Positions 45,748 to 55,792 of a stretch of DNA of 64,000 bases are shown here, one piece after another. This DNA comes from Streptomyces cellulosae (GTDB lineage Bacteria; Actinomycetota; Actinomycetes; Streptomycetales; Streptomycetaceae), in the NCBI RefSeq assembly GCF_000721105.1, contig NZ_JOEV01000034.1, positions 20,493-84,492 on the forward strand, read 5' to 3'. Under the pieces are notes generated by a model that saw nothing but the letters and a program-made list of their open reading frames with translations, searched no databases and was not told the origin of the DNA. The position numbers and the translations under genes were made by a program. Numbering within the stretch: position 1 is the first letter of the stretch; every line of letters begins with the position of its first letter.

Positions 45748-47506
45748 CCTTGGACAGCCGGGCCTCGGGCCGTCCCGAGCCCTCGCTGTCGGACTGGTAC
45801 TCGAGATCGTCACCGACCGGCGTGATCCGGACCGTGTGCGCCTCCTGGTCGCACACTCCCCGGTTCCCTCCGGCTCCGACGGCGGACGCGACGATCTGTT
45901 TCCTCGTCACCTTCTTCACGGTCAGCACGTCGTCGCAGACGCCCCCGAGCACATCCGTGTTCCGGAGGGTCCCCAGCTCCTCGCCCACGCCAGCCCGGTG
46001 GACGGTCAACCGGAAGGTGCCCATCGGAAGCGTGCCGTCGAGGGCGACGGCCTGGCCCTCCCAGGTGCCGAGGTAGGCGGCGGGGACGGCGGTCGGCGCA
46101 TCGGTGTCCGCGTCGCCGCCCGTGCTCGTCGACGCGCTCGGCGCCGGTGACTGCGCCGTGTCGGAGCCGGAACCGCCCGTGTCGTCCTGGCCGTTGCCCG
46201 GCAGCAGGTCGAACAGGAACGCCGAGCCGAGCAGCACCGCGGCCATCGCGCCCGCGATCGCCAGCGCGACCGTGCAGCTCAGGCGGCGCCCCCGCCCCCC
46301 GGGCTTGCCCTCGGAGGCCGCCGAGACGGAGACGGAGAGCCTGCTGCCGGGGCGGTCGGAGGGAGCGGAGGTGGGTGCCGTGTCCTGCGAAGACGACTGT
46401 GACTGCGGCTGTGATGGGGACTGTGGCTGTGGCCCGCGTGGCCCAGGGACGGCGTCCGACGGTTCCTCCGGAGTGGGCGAACCCGGCGCCCCCATCACCG
46501 GCGGCGGCCCGAACACCCCCGACCCGGAGACCGCCACGGCCCGCACGCCTCCGACATCGCCGACAGCCGGACTGCTGAATCCCGCCGGCCCCGAGGGAAC
46601 TTCCCCGTCCCCCGCCTCCAGGTTCAGCAGCGCTACGGCACTCCGGCTCACCTGCGCCACCAGCGTCCCCGGCAGCCACCCGCCCGCCACCAGCCGGGCC
46701 GCGCCCTCGGGAGCCAGTCGCCGGGCCGCCTCCCCGGGGGCGGGCCGTGCGCCCGGGTCCTTGGCCAGGCATGCCTCGACCAGCTCGCGCAGGTCCCCGG
46801 AGAGCGTGCCGAGTTCGGGTTCCTCGTGGACGACCTTGTAGAGGAGGGCGGCGGAGGAGTCGCCGGGGAAGGGTGTGGCGCCGGTCGCGGCGTACGCGAG
46901 CACCGCGCCGAAGGAGAAGACGTCCGCCGCTCCCGTCGCGCCCTTGCCCAGTATCTGCTCGGGGGCCATGTAGCCGGGTGAGCCGACGGAGACGCCGGTG
47001 GAGGTGAGGGAGGCGGTGCCGTCGGTGGCGCGGGCGATGCCGAAGTCGATGAGCAGGGGGCCGTCGAGGGTCAGGAGGATGTTCGAGGGCTTCACGTCCC
47101 GGTGCACCAGTCCCAGTTCGTGCACCGCCGCCAGCGCTTCCGCGAGACCCGCGCCCAGCGCTCGTACGGTAGGGGCGGGCAGCGGGCCGCCGTCGGTGAC
47201 GGCGGCCGACAGGGACGGTCCGGCCGCGTACGCCGTGGCCACCCACGGCACCGCCGCCTCCGGGTCCGCGTCCAGGACGGGGGCGGTCCAGGCCCCGCCG
47301 ACCCGGCGGGCGGCCTCGACCTCGCGGCGGAAGCGGGCGCGGAACTCCTCGTCCAGCGCGAAGTGCGGGTGCACGATCTTGACGGCGACCGTACGACCGC
47401 CGGCGCTGCGGCCGAGGTAGACCCGGCCCATTCCGCCGGAGCCGAGCCGGCCGAGCAGCCGGTAGGGGCCCACGGATGCCGGTTCGTCGACCCCGAGCGG
47501 CTGCAT
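45740..47506 (-). CDS. receptor-like Ser/Thr protein kinase
   Basis: A 588-residue kinase. The catalytic domain (residues about 12-275) has GRLGSGGMGRVYLG, TVAVKIV, VHRDVKPSNILL, DFGIAR and GYMAPEQ, all residues needed for activity. A Pro/Ser/Gln-rich juxtamembrane region follows, then one membrane helix (LAIAGAMAAVLLGSAFLF, near 455). An outer domain of about 110 residues contains YLGTWEGQAVALDG and a Cys pair, possibly a ligand sensor. ATG 47506 (MQPLGVDEPA) is behind GGGGAGGGG. The signal sensed is unknown. Confidence 0.92.
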   Translation of the reverse strand: MQPLGVDEPASVGPYRLLGRLGSGGMGRVYLGRSAGGRTVAVKIVHPHFALDEEFRARFRREVEAARRVGGAWTAPVLDADPEAAVPWVATAYAAGPSLSAAVTDGGPLPAPTVRALGAGLAEALAAVHELGLVHRDVKPSNILLTLDGPLLIDFGIARATDGTASLTSTGVSVGSPGYMAPEQILGKGATGAADVFSFGAVLAYAATGATPFPGDSSAALLYKVVHEEPELGTLSGDLRELVEACLAKDPGARPAPGEAARRLAPEGAARLVAGGWLPGTLVAQVSRSAVALLNLEAGDGEVPSGPAGFSSPAVGDVGGVRAVAVSGSGVFGPPPVMGAPGSPTPEEPSDAVPGPRGPQPQSPSQPQSQSSSQDTAPTSAPSDRPGSRLSVSVSAASEGKPGGRGRRLSCTVALAIAGAMAAVLLGSAFLFDLLPGNGQDDTGGSGSDTAQSPAPSASTSTGGDADTDAPTAVPAAYLGTWEGQAVALDGTLPMGTFRLTVHRAGVGEELGTLRNTDVLGGVCDDVLTVKKVTRKQIVASAVGAGGNRGVCDQEAHTVRITPVGDDLEYQSDSEGSGRPEARLSKVG

Positions 47507-47644
47507 GGCGTCCCCTCCCCCGTGCTCCCCCGTATGACCAGCCTCATGAGCAGCCCCGTGACCAGCCCCGTCGACCGGGACCGTCCACGTGCTCCGCATG
47601 CCTGGTTGCCTAGCCGGCAGCGTAGTGCGCGGTAGTGCCCCGGA

Positions 47645-48502
<858 letters not shown>

Positions 48503-48593
48503 CTAGCCCCCCTGGGGTAGGCTGCCTCCTTCACCCCTGAGGTCAACCACCAATCGATCTTCAAACATTCGGGTGACGTGATCTTGGCCTCTA

Positions 48594-48621
48594 TTGCTTT
48601 CGGCTGCCTGCGTGCTAGGCT
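48594..48621 (+). promoter_or_regulatory. promoter of the cold-shock gene
   Basis: TTGCTT (48594-48599) and TAGGCT (48616-48621) with a 16-base spacer resemble a vegetative sigma promoter. Transcription from here would give a leader of about 150 bases before the ATG, typical of cold-shock mRNAs. Confidence 0.5.
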
Positions 48622-48781
48622 CGCCGCAAGTTGCAGTTTGGTTTCCCTTGCAGTACAGAGCCTGCGGAGCATGTGACCGCGGGCTCTAGTCGTATTCAGA
48701 CGTATGCAGTTGTGCGGCATTTTGCTTTCACAGGTTGCAGGGTTCTGGAGCAGGGCAACCCTTTGGGCCCAAGGAGGGCTT

Positions 48782-48985
48782 ATGGCTACCGGAACCGTGA
48801 AGTGGTTCAACGCCGAAAAGGGCTTTGGATTCATCGCCCAGGAAGGCGGCGGCCCCGACGTCTTCGTCCACTACTCCGCGATCAACGCGAGCGGCTTCCG
48901 CTCGCTGGAGGAGAACCAGCAGGTTTCCTTCGACGTCACGCAGGGCCCGAAGGGTCCGCAGGCGGAGAATGTCACCCCTGTCTGA
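48782..48985 (+). CDS. cold-shock protein (CspA family)
   Basis: A 67-residue single cold-shock domain with both RNA-binding motifs, GFGFI (RNP1) and DVFVHY (RNP2), plus the usual start [14 protein letters not shown]. It is an RNA chaperone of the cytoplasm. The ATG at 48782 follows AAGGAGG. A strong hairpin terminator comes soon after. Streptomyces carry many csp paralogues, so the exact name is not assigned. Confidence 0.95.
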   Translation: MATGTVKWFNAEKGFGFIAQEGGGPDVFVHYSAINASGFRSLEENQQVSFDVTQGPKGPQAENVTPV

Positions 48986-49038
48986 GTTCAGAGTTCACGA
49001 GCCCAAAGCTCTGATCCGGAACCGATAGCAGTACCCAA

Positions 49039-49069
49039 GGAGCCCCGTGCCGCAAGGCGACGGGGCTCC
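49039..49069 (+). terminator. strong hairpin terminator after the csp gene
   Basis: GGAGCCCCGT and ACGGGGCTCC form a perfect 10-bp stem, topped by GCC-GCAA-GGC with a GNRA-type loop, 53 bases after the csp stop. Confidence 0.85.
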
Positions 49070-49117
49070 TGCCTTTCCGGGGCCCTGACGCCTGCCGCCC
49101 CGACGCCCGGCCGCCTC

Positions 49118-49717
49118 TCACGCGTGCTGCATCACCAGGACGAACGTGGTCCCCGGCGCCAGCGCCTCGTACGAATGGGGCACATCCCCGCGATACGTCA
49201 TGTAATCGCCGGGGCCCAGCTCCACTTCCTCCCCGCGCGGCCCCGCCTTCACCCTTCCCGTGCTCACGATCAGGTGCTCCACCGAGCCCGGGATGTGAGG
49301 CTCCGATTCGCGTGCCGGGCCGGGCTCGGCCCGTAGGTGATAAAGGTCACGTCGGGCGCCCGGCGGACTGGCGGACAACAGGGTGGCGGCGAATTCGGCC
49401 CGTTCGGACGCCACGGCCGGCCCCTCGCCCGCGCGGATCACCCGAACGGACGGATTCGGCGGCTCGACCAGCGCGCTGAACGGCACACCCAGTGCGACAC
49501 CCAGCGCCCAGAGCGTCTCCACGCTCGGGTTTCCGCTCGCCGCCTCCAGTTGCGACAGCGTCGACTTCGCGATGCCGGCCCGTTTGGCCAGTTCGGACAG
49601 CGACAGCCCGGCGCGGGTGCGTTCGCGGCGCAGGGAGGCGGCGATCCAGTCGAGAGGGAGGCGGGGCGGTGACGGCGGCGGCTGGGACGGGGACGCGGGT
49701 GGTGGGGTGTCGGCCAT
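49118..49717 (-). CDS. XRE-family regulator with cupin domain
   Basis: A 199-residue regulator. The helix-turn-helix (residues about 25-80) reads GLSLSELAKRAGIAKSTLSQ, then LEAASGNPSVETLWALG. A cupin sensor domain (about 120-199) contains HIPGSVEHLIVSTGRV and LGPGDYMTYRGDVPHSYEA. It is divergent from azlCD, and this family commonly represses or activates amino-acid exporters, so it likely controls them. ATG 49717 follows GGAGCGA. Confidence 0.9.
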   Translation of the reverse strand: MADTPPPASPSQPPPSPPRLPLDWIAASLRRERTRAGLSLSELAKRAGIAKSTLSQLEAASGNPSVETLWALGVALGVPFSALVEPPNPSVRVIRAGEGPAVASERAEFAATLLSASPPGARRDLYHLRAEPGPARESEPHIPGSVEHLIVSTGRVKAGPRGEEVELGPGDYMTYRGDVPHSYEALAPGTTFVLVMQHA

Positions 49718-49741
49718 GGTGTTCGCTCCATCGGTACGCTC

Positions 49742-49757
49742 GTTCGCCTTGACGAAC
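49742..49757. promoter_or_regulatory. candidate operator between the XRE-cupin gene and azlC
   Basis: GTTCG-CCTTGA-CGAAC is a 16-bp inverted repeat overlapping a TTGACG -35-like box for azlC. A direct copy of GTTCGC lies 21 bases away. Autoregulation plus azlCD control is inferred. Confidence 0.45.
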
Positions 49758-49785
49758 GCGCTGTCTCCTGTCCACTGTAGAGAAC

Positions 49786-50526
49786 ATGCGTACGGCAGAG
49801 CGAACACCCGAAGGTGCGCGGTACCCGGAGCTGGTCCGGGACGCGTCCCTCGTCTGGCTGGCCAGTGGTGTCGTCGGGGTCTCCTTCGGAGCGATCGCCG
49901 TCACCGGCGGGCTGCCGATGTGGGTGCCGGTGGTGATGTCACTCGTGGTGTACGCGGGCTCCGCCCAGTTCAGCGCGGTCGGTGTGCTGCTCGCCGGGGG
50001 CGGACCGGTCGCCGCGGCCGCCACCGGGCTGCTGCTCAACACCCGCACGGCGGCCTTCAGCCTCGCCGTCGCGGAGACCGTCGGGCGGGGCCGGCTCGCC
50101 CGTCTGCTCGGCGCGCACCTGGTGACCGACGAGACGGTGGCCTTCGCCCTCGCCCAGCCGGATCCGGTACGGCGCCGGGCGGCCTTCTGGATCTCCGGGC
50201 TCGGTCTGTTCGCCGTGTGGAACGCGGGGGTCCTGGTCGGTGCGCTGGCCGGCAGCGCGCTGGGCGACACCGGCACGTACGGGCTGGACGCCGCCTTCCC
50301 CGCCGTACTCGTCGCCCTGGTGCTCCCCGCACTGCGCGAGGACGCGGCCCTACGACGGTCCGCCCTCCTCGGCTCCGCCCTGGCCCTGGCGGTGACACCG
50401 GCCGTACCGGCGGGGTTGCCGGTGCTGGCGGCACTCGCGGGGCTCGCGGTGTACGGCCGCGGCGGCGCCAAGGGGACCGGGAGGGGCCGCGGCGGCGAAC
50501 GGGCGGACGGGAGGGACACGGCGTGA
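49786..50526 (+). CDS. azlC: AzlC-family branched-chain amino acid exporter subunit
   Basis: A 246-residue membrane protein, the large subunit of an AzlCD (LIV-E) exporter. It has GVVGVSFGAIAVTGGLPMWV, VVYAGSAQFSAVGVLLAGG, the family's AGSAQF motif, and LLNTRTAAFSLAV. The ATG at 49786 has only a weak ribosome-binding site. Its stop overlaps the azlD start by four bases. The substrate is probably branched-chain amino acids or analogues. Confidence 0.88.
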   Translation: MRTAERTPEGARYPELVRDASLVWLASGVVGVSFGAIAVTGGLPMWVPVVMSLVVYAGSAQFSAVGVLLAGGGPVAAAATGLLLNTRTAAFSLAVAETVGRGRLARLLGAHLVTDETVAFALAQPDPVRRRAAFWISGLGLFAVWNAGVLVGALAGSALGDTGTYGLDAAFPAVLVALVLPALREDAALRRSALLGSALALAVTPAVPAGLPVLAALAGLAVYGRGGAKGTGRGRGGERADGRDTA

Positions 50527-50837
50527 GTGCGACGGTCGCGATGATCCTGGCGTTGGCGGTCGGGACGTACGCCTTCCGGCTGGTGGGGCCGGTGCTGCAC
50601 GGCCGGGTCGAACTGCCGGTGCGGGTGCGGGAGTTTCTGTCGGCCGGCGCGGTGGTGCTGCTGGTCGCGCTGCTGGCCACGGGGGCGTGGACCGAGGGCG
50701 GCGGCTTCGCGGGGTGGGCGCGGCCGGCCGGGGTGCTGGTGGGGGGCGTGCTCGCCTGGCTGCGGGCGCCGTTCGTGTTCGTCGTACTCGGGGCGGCGGG
50801 GGCTACGGCGGTGCTGCGGGCGGCGGGGGTGGCATGA
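50523..50837 (+). CDS. azlD: AzlD-family exporter subunit
   Basis: A 104-residue protein with four hydrophobic segments, beginning VSATVAMILALAVGTYAFRL. The YAFR region and size match the small AzlD partner of AzlC. The start is GTG 50523 inside GTGA with the azlC stop. Confidence 0.88.
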   Translation: MSATVAMILALAVGTYAFRLVGPVLHGRVELPVRVREFLSAGAVVLLVALLATGAWTEGGGFAGWARPAGVLVGGVLAWLRAPFVFVVLGAAGATAVLRAAGVA

Positions 50838-50884
50838 CGCATTCTCGATGCTCGTGTCGGTGCCGGCCGCTAGGGTCCCCGCCC

Positions 50885-51541
50885 ATGACCGACACCGACT
50901 TCCTGACCGCCACCCGGACCTTCTACGACACCGTGGCCGAGGACTACGCCGCCCAGTTCCGCGACGGGCTCGCGAAGAGACCGCTGGACCTGGCCGTGCT
51001 CACCGGGTTCGCCGGACTCGTCGCGGCGAACGGGGCCGACGGCGAGGTGGCGGACCTGGGCTGCGGACCGGGCTGGACGACCGCGCACTTCGCCGCCCTG
51101 GGCCTGCCGGTGTTCGGGCTCGACCTGTCGGAGTCGATGGTGGCGATCGCCCGCCGCACGTACCCGCAGCTGCGCTTCGAGCAGGGCTCCATGCTGGAGC
51201 TGGATCTTCCCGACGGGGTGCTCTCGGGCGTCGTCTCCTTCTACTCGTCCATCCACACTCCGACGGACCGGTTGCCCGGCCTGTTCGCCGAGTTCCTCCG
51301 CGTCCTCGCCCCCGGCGGCCATCTCCTCCTCGCCTTCCAGGTCGGTGACCGGCCCCGGCACCTGGACCGCCCCTACGGCCACCCGGTGTCGCTGGACTTC
51401 CGGCGCAGGCGGCCGGAAACCATGACGGACCTGTTGTCGGCGGCCGGCTTCGCCCTCGTCTCCCGGACGGTGCGCGAGGCGGACGCCGACCTGGAGGAGA
51501 CGGCTCCGCAGGCGTTCCTGATCGCGAGGAAGCCCGCCTAG
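50885..51541 (+). CDS. class I SAM-dependent methyltransferase
   Basis: A 218-residue enzyme with the SAM loop VADLGCGPGWTTAHF, acidic strand GLDLSESM and FLRVLAPGGHLLLAF. Its substrate is unknown. The ATG at 50885 has no ribosome-binding site, and TAGGGT at 50871-50876 could be a -10 box eight bases upstream, so the message may be leaderless. It is convergent with the KstD-like gene four bases away. Confidence 0.85.
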   Translation: MTDTDFLTATRTFYDTVAEDYAAQFRDGLAKRPLDLAVLTGFAGLVAANGADGEVADLGCGPGWTTAHFAALGLPVFGLDLSESMVAIARRTYPQLRFEQGSMLELDLPDGVLSGVVSFYSSIHTPTDRLPGLFAEFLRVLAPGGHLLLAFQVGDRPRHLDRPYGHPVSLDFRRRRPETMTDLLSAAGFALVSRTVREADADLEETAPQAFLIARKPA

Positions 51542-51544
51542 GAT

Positions 51545-53446
51545 CTAGGTCTGTTGCCCGGCGAGGTCCAGCGCCGCGATGTACCCGAAGGTCATCGCCG
51601 GGCCGATCGTCGAGCCCGCGCCCGCGTAGCTGTGGCCCATCACGGCGGCGCTGGCGTTCCCGGCCGCGTACAGGCCGGGGATGACCGAGCCGTCGGGGCG
51701 CAGGACGCGGGCCCGGGCGTCGGTGCGCAGGCCGCCCTTGGTGCCGAGGTCTCCGGGGACGATGCGGAAGGCGTGGTACGGGGGCAGCCACAGCGGCGCG
51801 AGGCCGGAGTTCGGGAGGACGGCGGGGTCCGTGTAGTAGTGGTCGTACGCGCTGTCGCCGCGGCCGAAGTCGGTGTCGTCGCCGTTCACCGCGAGGGTGT
51901 TGAAGCGGCCGACGGTGGCCCGCAGGGCGGGCCCGGGCACGCCGATCGCGGCGGCCAGGGCGTCCAGGGTCCACTCCTTGTGGGCGGCGCCGGAGGTGTA
52001 CCAGTCGTCGGGGAACGGGAAGGTCGGCGCCACGTCCTTGAAGAGGTACCGGTTGCGGTAGTTCTGGTCGGTGATCAGCCAGGCCGGGATGTCCGGGTCG
52101 GTCGGGTGCCGCTCGTACATGGTGTGGACGACGTCGCTGTAGGGCCCGGCCTCGTTGACGAACCGGCGGCCGGCGGCGTTGACCAGGAGGCCACCGGGGA
52201 GCGTGCGCTCGGCGAGGCAGAAGTACGGCTGGCCGGGGAGCGGGACGGCCGGCCCCCACCAGGCGTCGTCCATGAGGGCGAGATCGGCGCCGAGCCGCTG
52301 CCCCGCACGGATGCCGTCGCCGGTGTTCTCCTTGGCGCCGACGGTCCAGTCGGTGCCGATGGGCTGCCGCTGGTACTGCGCCCGCATCGCCGCGTTGTGC
52401 TCGAAGCCACCCGAGCCGACGACGACCCCGCGGCGGGCGCGGACGAGTCCCGGAGCGCCACCCCGGGTGACCACCGCACCGGCCGCCACGCCGCCCTCGA
52501 CGTACAGCTCGGTCAACGGGGTGCCGAGCCACACCGGCACCCCGGCGGCCCGCAGGCCCAGGCGCAGTCCCGCCGCCAGCGACTGGCCCATGGTGAGCGG
52601 CCGCTGTCCCAGCACGGCGGCCTTGGTGCCCCGGGCCAGACACTCGGCGGCCACGGCGGCGCCCCGCACGCTCACGGCGGTCAGTGCGAGCCACTTGTAG
52701 TCGGCGCTGAAGACGACCATTCCGGCGGGGACCTCGAGGTACGGCGGGTTGAGGTGGGCGAGGTCGGCGCCGAGGAGGTTGCCGTCGAGCTGGTCGGGCT
52801 CGATGGAGCGGCCGTTCGATAGTCCGCCGGGAAGCTCCGGGTAGTAGTCGCTGTACCCCTCCATCCAGCGGAAGCGCAGCGGGCTGTTGGCCATGACGAA
52901 GGAGATCATGGCGGGCCCGTGGGCGAGGAAGGCGCGCTGCCGGTCGAGGGGGACGTCCGCGCCGACGACGGCGGCGAGGTAGGCGGCGGCCTTGGCGGGC
53001 GTGTCCGGGACGCCGGCCGCCAGGATCACCGGGTTGTTCGGGATCCAGACCCCGGCACCGGAGCGGGCGGCCGACCCCCCGAAGGTGGCCGCCTTCTCGA
53101 CCACCACACAGCTCAGCCCCCGTCTGGCCGCCGTGAGCGCGGCGGTCATCCCGGCCGCCCCGGACCCGATGACCACGACGTCGTACGTGCCGAGGAGGGG
53201 CAGGTCGGCGGCCCGTGCTCCCTGCTGGACCCCGGCCGCGACGGCGAGCCCGGCCCCGGCGGCCCCCGCGAGCAGGTGCCTTCGGGAAGGACCTCCGCCG
53301 CGTCTTTCAGGGGCTTCGACTTGCCTGTCGGCTTGTCTGTCGGTGTCTCCGGTCTCTCCGGTCTCTCCGGTGTCTCCGGTGTCTCCGGTGTCTCCGGTGT
53401 CTCCGGTGTCCAAGGTGCCGCTCGCAGGGTTCGCGCTCGAGGTCAT
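51545..53446 (-). CDS. Tat-exported FAD-binding dehydrogenase, KstD-like (3-ketosteroid delta1-dehydrogenase family)
   Basis: A 633-residue protein. It starts with Asp-Thr-Gly repeats (9-bp DNA units, 53340-53412), then a twin-arginine-like signal SRRHLLAGAAGAGLAVAAG. The FAD fold is VVVIGSGAAGMTAALTAARR with GSAARSGAGVWIPNNP. The C-terminal IPGLYAAGNASAAVMG and SYAGAGSTIGPAMTFG match the Tyr/Gly catalytic end of KstD-type enzymes. Related proteins desaturate steroids or reduce urocanate/fumarate, so the substrate is open. ATG 53446 is chosen because GGAG is 5 bases upstream. Confidence 0.82.
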   Translation of the reverse strand: MTSSANPASGTLDTGDTGDTGDTGDTGETGETGDTDRQADRQVEAPERRGGGPSRRHLLAGAAGAGLAVAAGVQQGARAADLPLLGTYDVVVIGSGAAGMTAALTAARRGLSCVVVEKAATFGGSAARSGAGVWIPNNPVILAAGVPDTPAKAAAYLAAVVGADVPLDRQRAFLAHGPAMISFVMANSPLRFRWMEGYSDYYPELPGGLSNGRSIEPDQLDGNLLGADLAHLNPPYLEVPAGMVVFSADYKWLALTAVSVRGAAVAAECLARGTKAAVLGQRPLTMGQSLAAGLRLGLRAAGVPVWLGTPLTELYVEGGVAAGAVVTRGGAPGLVRARRGVVVGSGGFEHNAAMRAQYQRQPIGTDWTVGAKENTGDGIRAGQRLGADLALMDDAWWGPAVPLPGQPYFCLAERTLPGGLLVNAAGRRFVNEAGPYSDVVHTMYERHPTDPDIPAWLITDQNYRNRYLFKDVAPTFPFPDDWYTSGAAHKEWTLDALAAAIGVPGPALRATVGRFNTLAVNGDDTDFGRGDSAYDHYYTDPAVLPNSGLAPLWLPPYHAFRIVPGDLGTKGGLRTDARARVLRPDGSVIPGLYAAGNASAAVMGHSYAGAGSTIGPAMTFGYIAALDLAGQQT

Positions 53447-53583
53447 GGCCACTCCAGCCCGCCGGGACGAATGAAAGAGATGGGGGACGGGAATGTCGCG
53501 CGGGTGTCCTGGGAAGTCAAGAGCCGTGCTGTGGGCACAACATGCTCTGGTTCAAGTCGAGTTGGGGAGCCCGGCCGGCTTCC

Positions 53584-55494
53584 TCACGCGTACAGCCCCT
53601 CCACCTCGTCGGCGAAGTCCCGCATGACGGTGTCCCGGCGCAGTTTCATCGACGGGGTCAGGTGGCCCGCCTCCTCCGTGAAGTCGACCGGGAGGATCGT
53701 GAAGCGGCGGATGGACTCCGGGCGGGAGACGAGTGTGTTCGCCTCGTCGACCGCCCGTTGGATCACGGCCTGCAACTCCTCGTCGGTGACCAGGAGTTCC
53801 GCCGGGACCGGATGCTTGCCGTTCATCCGGCGCCAGTGGGAGACGCCCGCCATGTCCAGGGTGATCAGGGCGGAGATGTAGGGGCGGCGGTCGCCCAGGA
53901 CGAGGCACTGGGAGATCAGGGGGTGGGAGCGGAGGTAGTTCTCCAGCGGTGCCGGGGCCACGTTCTTGCCGCCCGCCGTGATGAGGATCTCCTTCTTGCG
54001 GCCGGTGATCGTGAGGTAGCCCTCGTTGTCGAGGTGGCCGATGTCGCCGGTGGGGAACCAGCCGTCGGGGGAGGCGGGGATCACTCCGCCGCCGTACGGG
54101 TCCCAGTAGCCGCGGAACACCTGGTCCCCGCTGAGCAGGATCTCGCCGTCCGCCGCGATGCGGACCTTGGTGCCGGGCAGCGGCCAGCCGACGGTGTCCA
54201 GGCGGGGCTTGAGCGGTGGGGTGACCGTGGCCGCGCCGGTCGACTCGGTGAGGCCGTAGCCCTCGTAGATCTCCATGCCCGCGCCGGCGTAGAACGCGGC
54301 GAGGCGGCGGCCGAGAGGGGAGCCCCCGCAGATGATGTGGCGGACTCTGCCGCCCATGGCGTTGCGGATGCGGCGGTAGACGAGTGAGTCGTAGAAGGCG
54401 CGGGAGGTCTTGAGGGCGGCGCTGGGGCCGGGGCCGGTGCCGGCCTTGCGGGCCTCCAGCGCCTCGCCGTAACGGATGGCCACGTTCGTCGCGCGGTCGA
54501 AGGCGGTCGCCCGGCCGCCGCTCTCCGCCTTGGCGCGTGCGCTGTTGAAGACCTTCTCCAGCATGTAGGGGATGCAGAGGAGGAACGTCGGGCGGAACGT
54601 GCTGAGTTCGGCCACCAGGTCTTCCGCCTTCAGGCTGGGCGCGTGGCCCAGCCGGACGCGGGCGCGGACGCACGCGATCGCCACCATGCGGCCGAAGACG
54701 TGGGACATGGGGAGGAAGAGCAGGGTGGCGAGTTCCTCGGACGACTTCGACTTGAAGACGGGGTGGAGGAGTTCGATCGCGTTGTCCACCTCGGCGAGGA
54801 AGTTGCCGTGGGTGAGGACGCAGCCCTTGGGCCGGCCGGTGGTGCCGGAGGTGTAGACGACGGTGGCGAGGGTGTCCGGGACCAGCATCCCGCGCCGTAC
54901 GGCGACTTCCTGGTCGGGCACCTGGTCGCCGAGTTCCGCCAGGCGGTCCAGGTGGTCCTTCTCGATGATCCACATGTGACGGAGGTCGGGCAGCCGGTTG
55001 AGTTCCGGGCCCAGCGCCGCCGCCTGGCCGGCGTGCTCCGTCACCAGGGCCACCGCGCCGGAGTCCTGGAGGATCCAGCGGGTCTGGAAGACCGAGGAGG
55101 TCGGGTAGATCGGCACGGTGACCAGACCGGCGGCCCACGCGGCGAAGTCCAGGAGGGTCCACTCGTAGATCGTCCGTGCCATGACGGCGATACGGTCGCC
55201 GGGGACCAGGCCCTCCGCGATCATTCCCTTCGCCAACGCCAGTACCTGGGCGGCGAACTGGGCCGCCGTCACGTGCTCCCACGCACCGTCCTGTGTGCGG
55301 CGGCTGAGCACATGGTCCTCGGGGGCCGCGTCCGCGTTGTCGAACGGCAGGTCGGCCAGCGAGCCGTGGGTCGCCGGCGGGGCGAACGGCGGCACGGACA
55401 CCTCCCGGACCTCTCCGTCCAGCCGCCGAATCTCAGGTTCCACCAACACGGGCGCGCCGTCGTAGTCGTGGCCGGGCGAATAGGAGAGGGACAT
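53584..55494 (-). CDS. long-chain fatty acid-CoA ligase (AMP-forming)
   Basis: A 636-residue adenylate-forming enzyme with VVYTSGTTGRPKGCVLTHGN (A3), LFLPMSHVFGRM, YEGYGLTESTGA (A5), GWFPTGDIGHLD (A7), GRKKEILITAGGKNVAP and the catalytic Lys region LTPSMKLRRD (A10). It activates fatty acids to acyl-CoA for degradation or lipid synthesis. It lies upstream of the KstD-like gene on the same strand and in a fatty-acid gene neighbourhood. The ATG at 55494 follows AGGAG. Confidence 0.92.
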   Translation of the reverse strand: MSLSYSPGHDYDGAPVLVEPEIRRLDGEVREVSVPPFAPPATHGSLADLPFDNADAAPEDHVLSRRTQDGAWEHVTAAQFAAQVLALAKGMIAEGLVPGDRIAVMARTIYEWTLLDFAAWAAGLVTVPIYPTSSVFQTRWILQDSGAVALVTEHAGQAAALGPELNRLPDLRHMWIIEKDHLDRLAELGDQVPDQEVAVRRGMLVPDTLATVVYTSGTTGRPKGCVLTHGNFLAEVDNAIELLHPVFKSKSSEELATLLFLPMSHVFGRMVAIACVRARVRLGHAPSLKAEDLVAELSTFRPTFLLCIPYMLEKVFNSARAKAESGGRATAFDRATNVAIRYGEALEARKAGTGPGPSAALKTSRAFYDSLVYRRIRNAMGGRVRHIICGGSPLGRRLAAFYAGAGMEIYEGYGLTESTGAATVTPPLKPRLDTVGWPLPGTKVRIAADGEILLSGDQVFRGYWDPYGGGVIPASPDGWFPTGDIGHLDNEGYLTITGRKKEILITAGGKNVAPAPLENYLRSHPLISQCLVLGDRRPYISALITLDMAGVSHWRRMNGKHPVPAELLVTDEELQAVIQRAVDEANTLVSRPESIRRFTILPVDFTEEAGHLTPSMKLRRDTVMRDFADEVEGLYA

Positions 55495-55792
55495 GGGGCA
55501 GCTCCTGAGGCGTGCAGCTCGGTTCCGCTCTGCTGCAAGTGGTACGTGCGGTACGTACCGGGACGTTCACCGGCGGTCGCGACTTACCGGGTTACCGCGG
55601 GTTCGCAGGATGATCGTAGGGGGCCCTCGTGGAAGGTTGGTGCGGGTTCGGGGGTGGTACGGGGTCAGGCGTGTGCAACCTCGGGGTTCATGTGAGGGAC
55701 GTTCACGTTGCCCTGTCAGGGGCCGGTCGGGAGCGGGACAGGGGCGGGACAAGTACGGGACGGGGACGGGACGGGGACCGGGCGGGAGCGGA
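55495..55792. other. intergenic region with 12-bp palindrome and GGGAC repeats
   Basis: Between the thiolase stop and the acyl-CoA ligase start, CGGTACGTACCG at 55549-55560 is a perfect palindrome that could be an operator for the ligase. From about 55725 to 55795 the plus strand repeats CGGGACGGGA-like units. No gene is evident. Confidence 0.55.
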
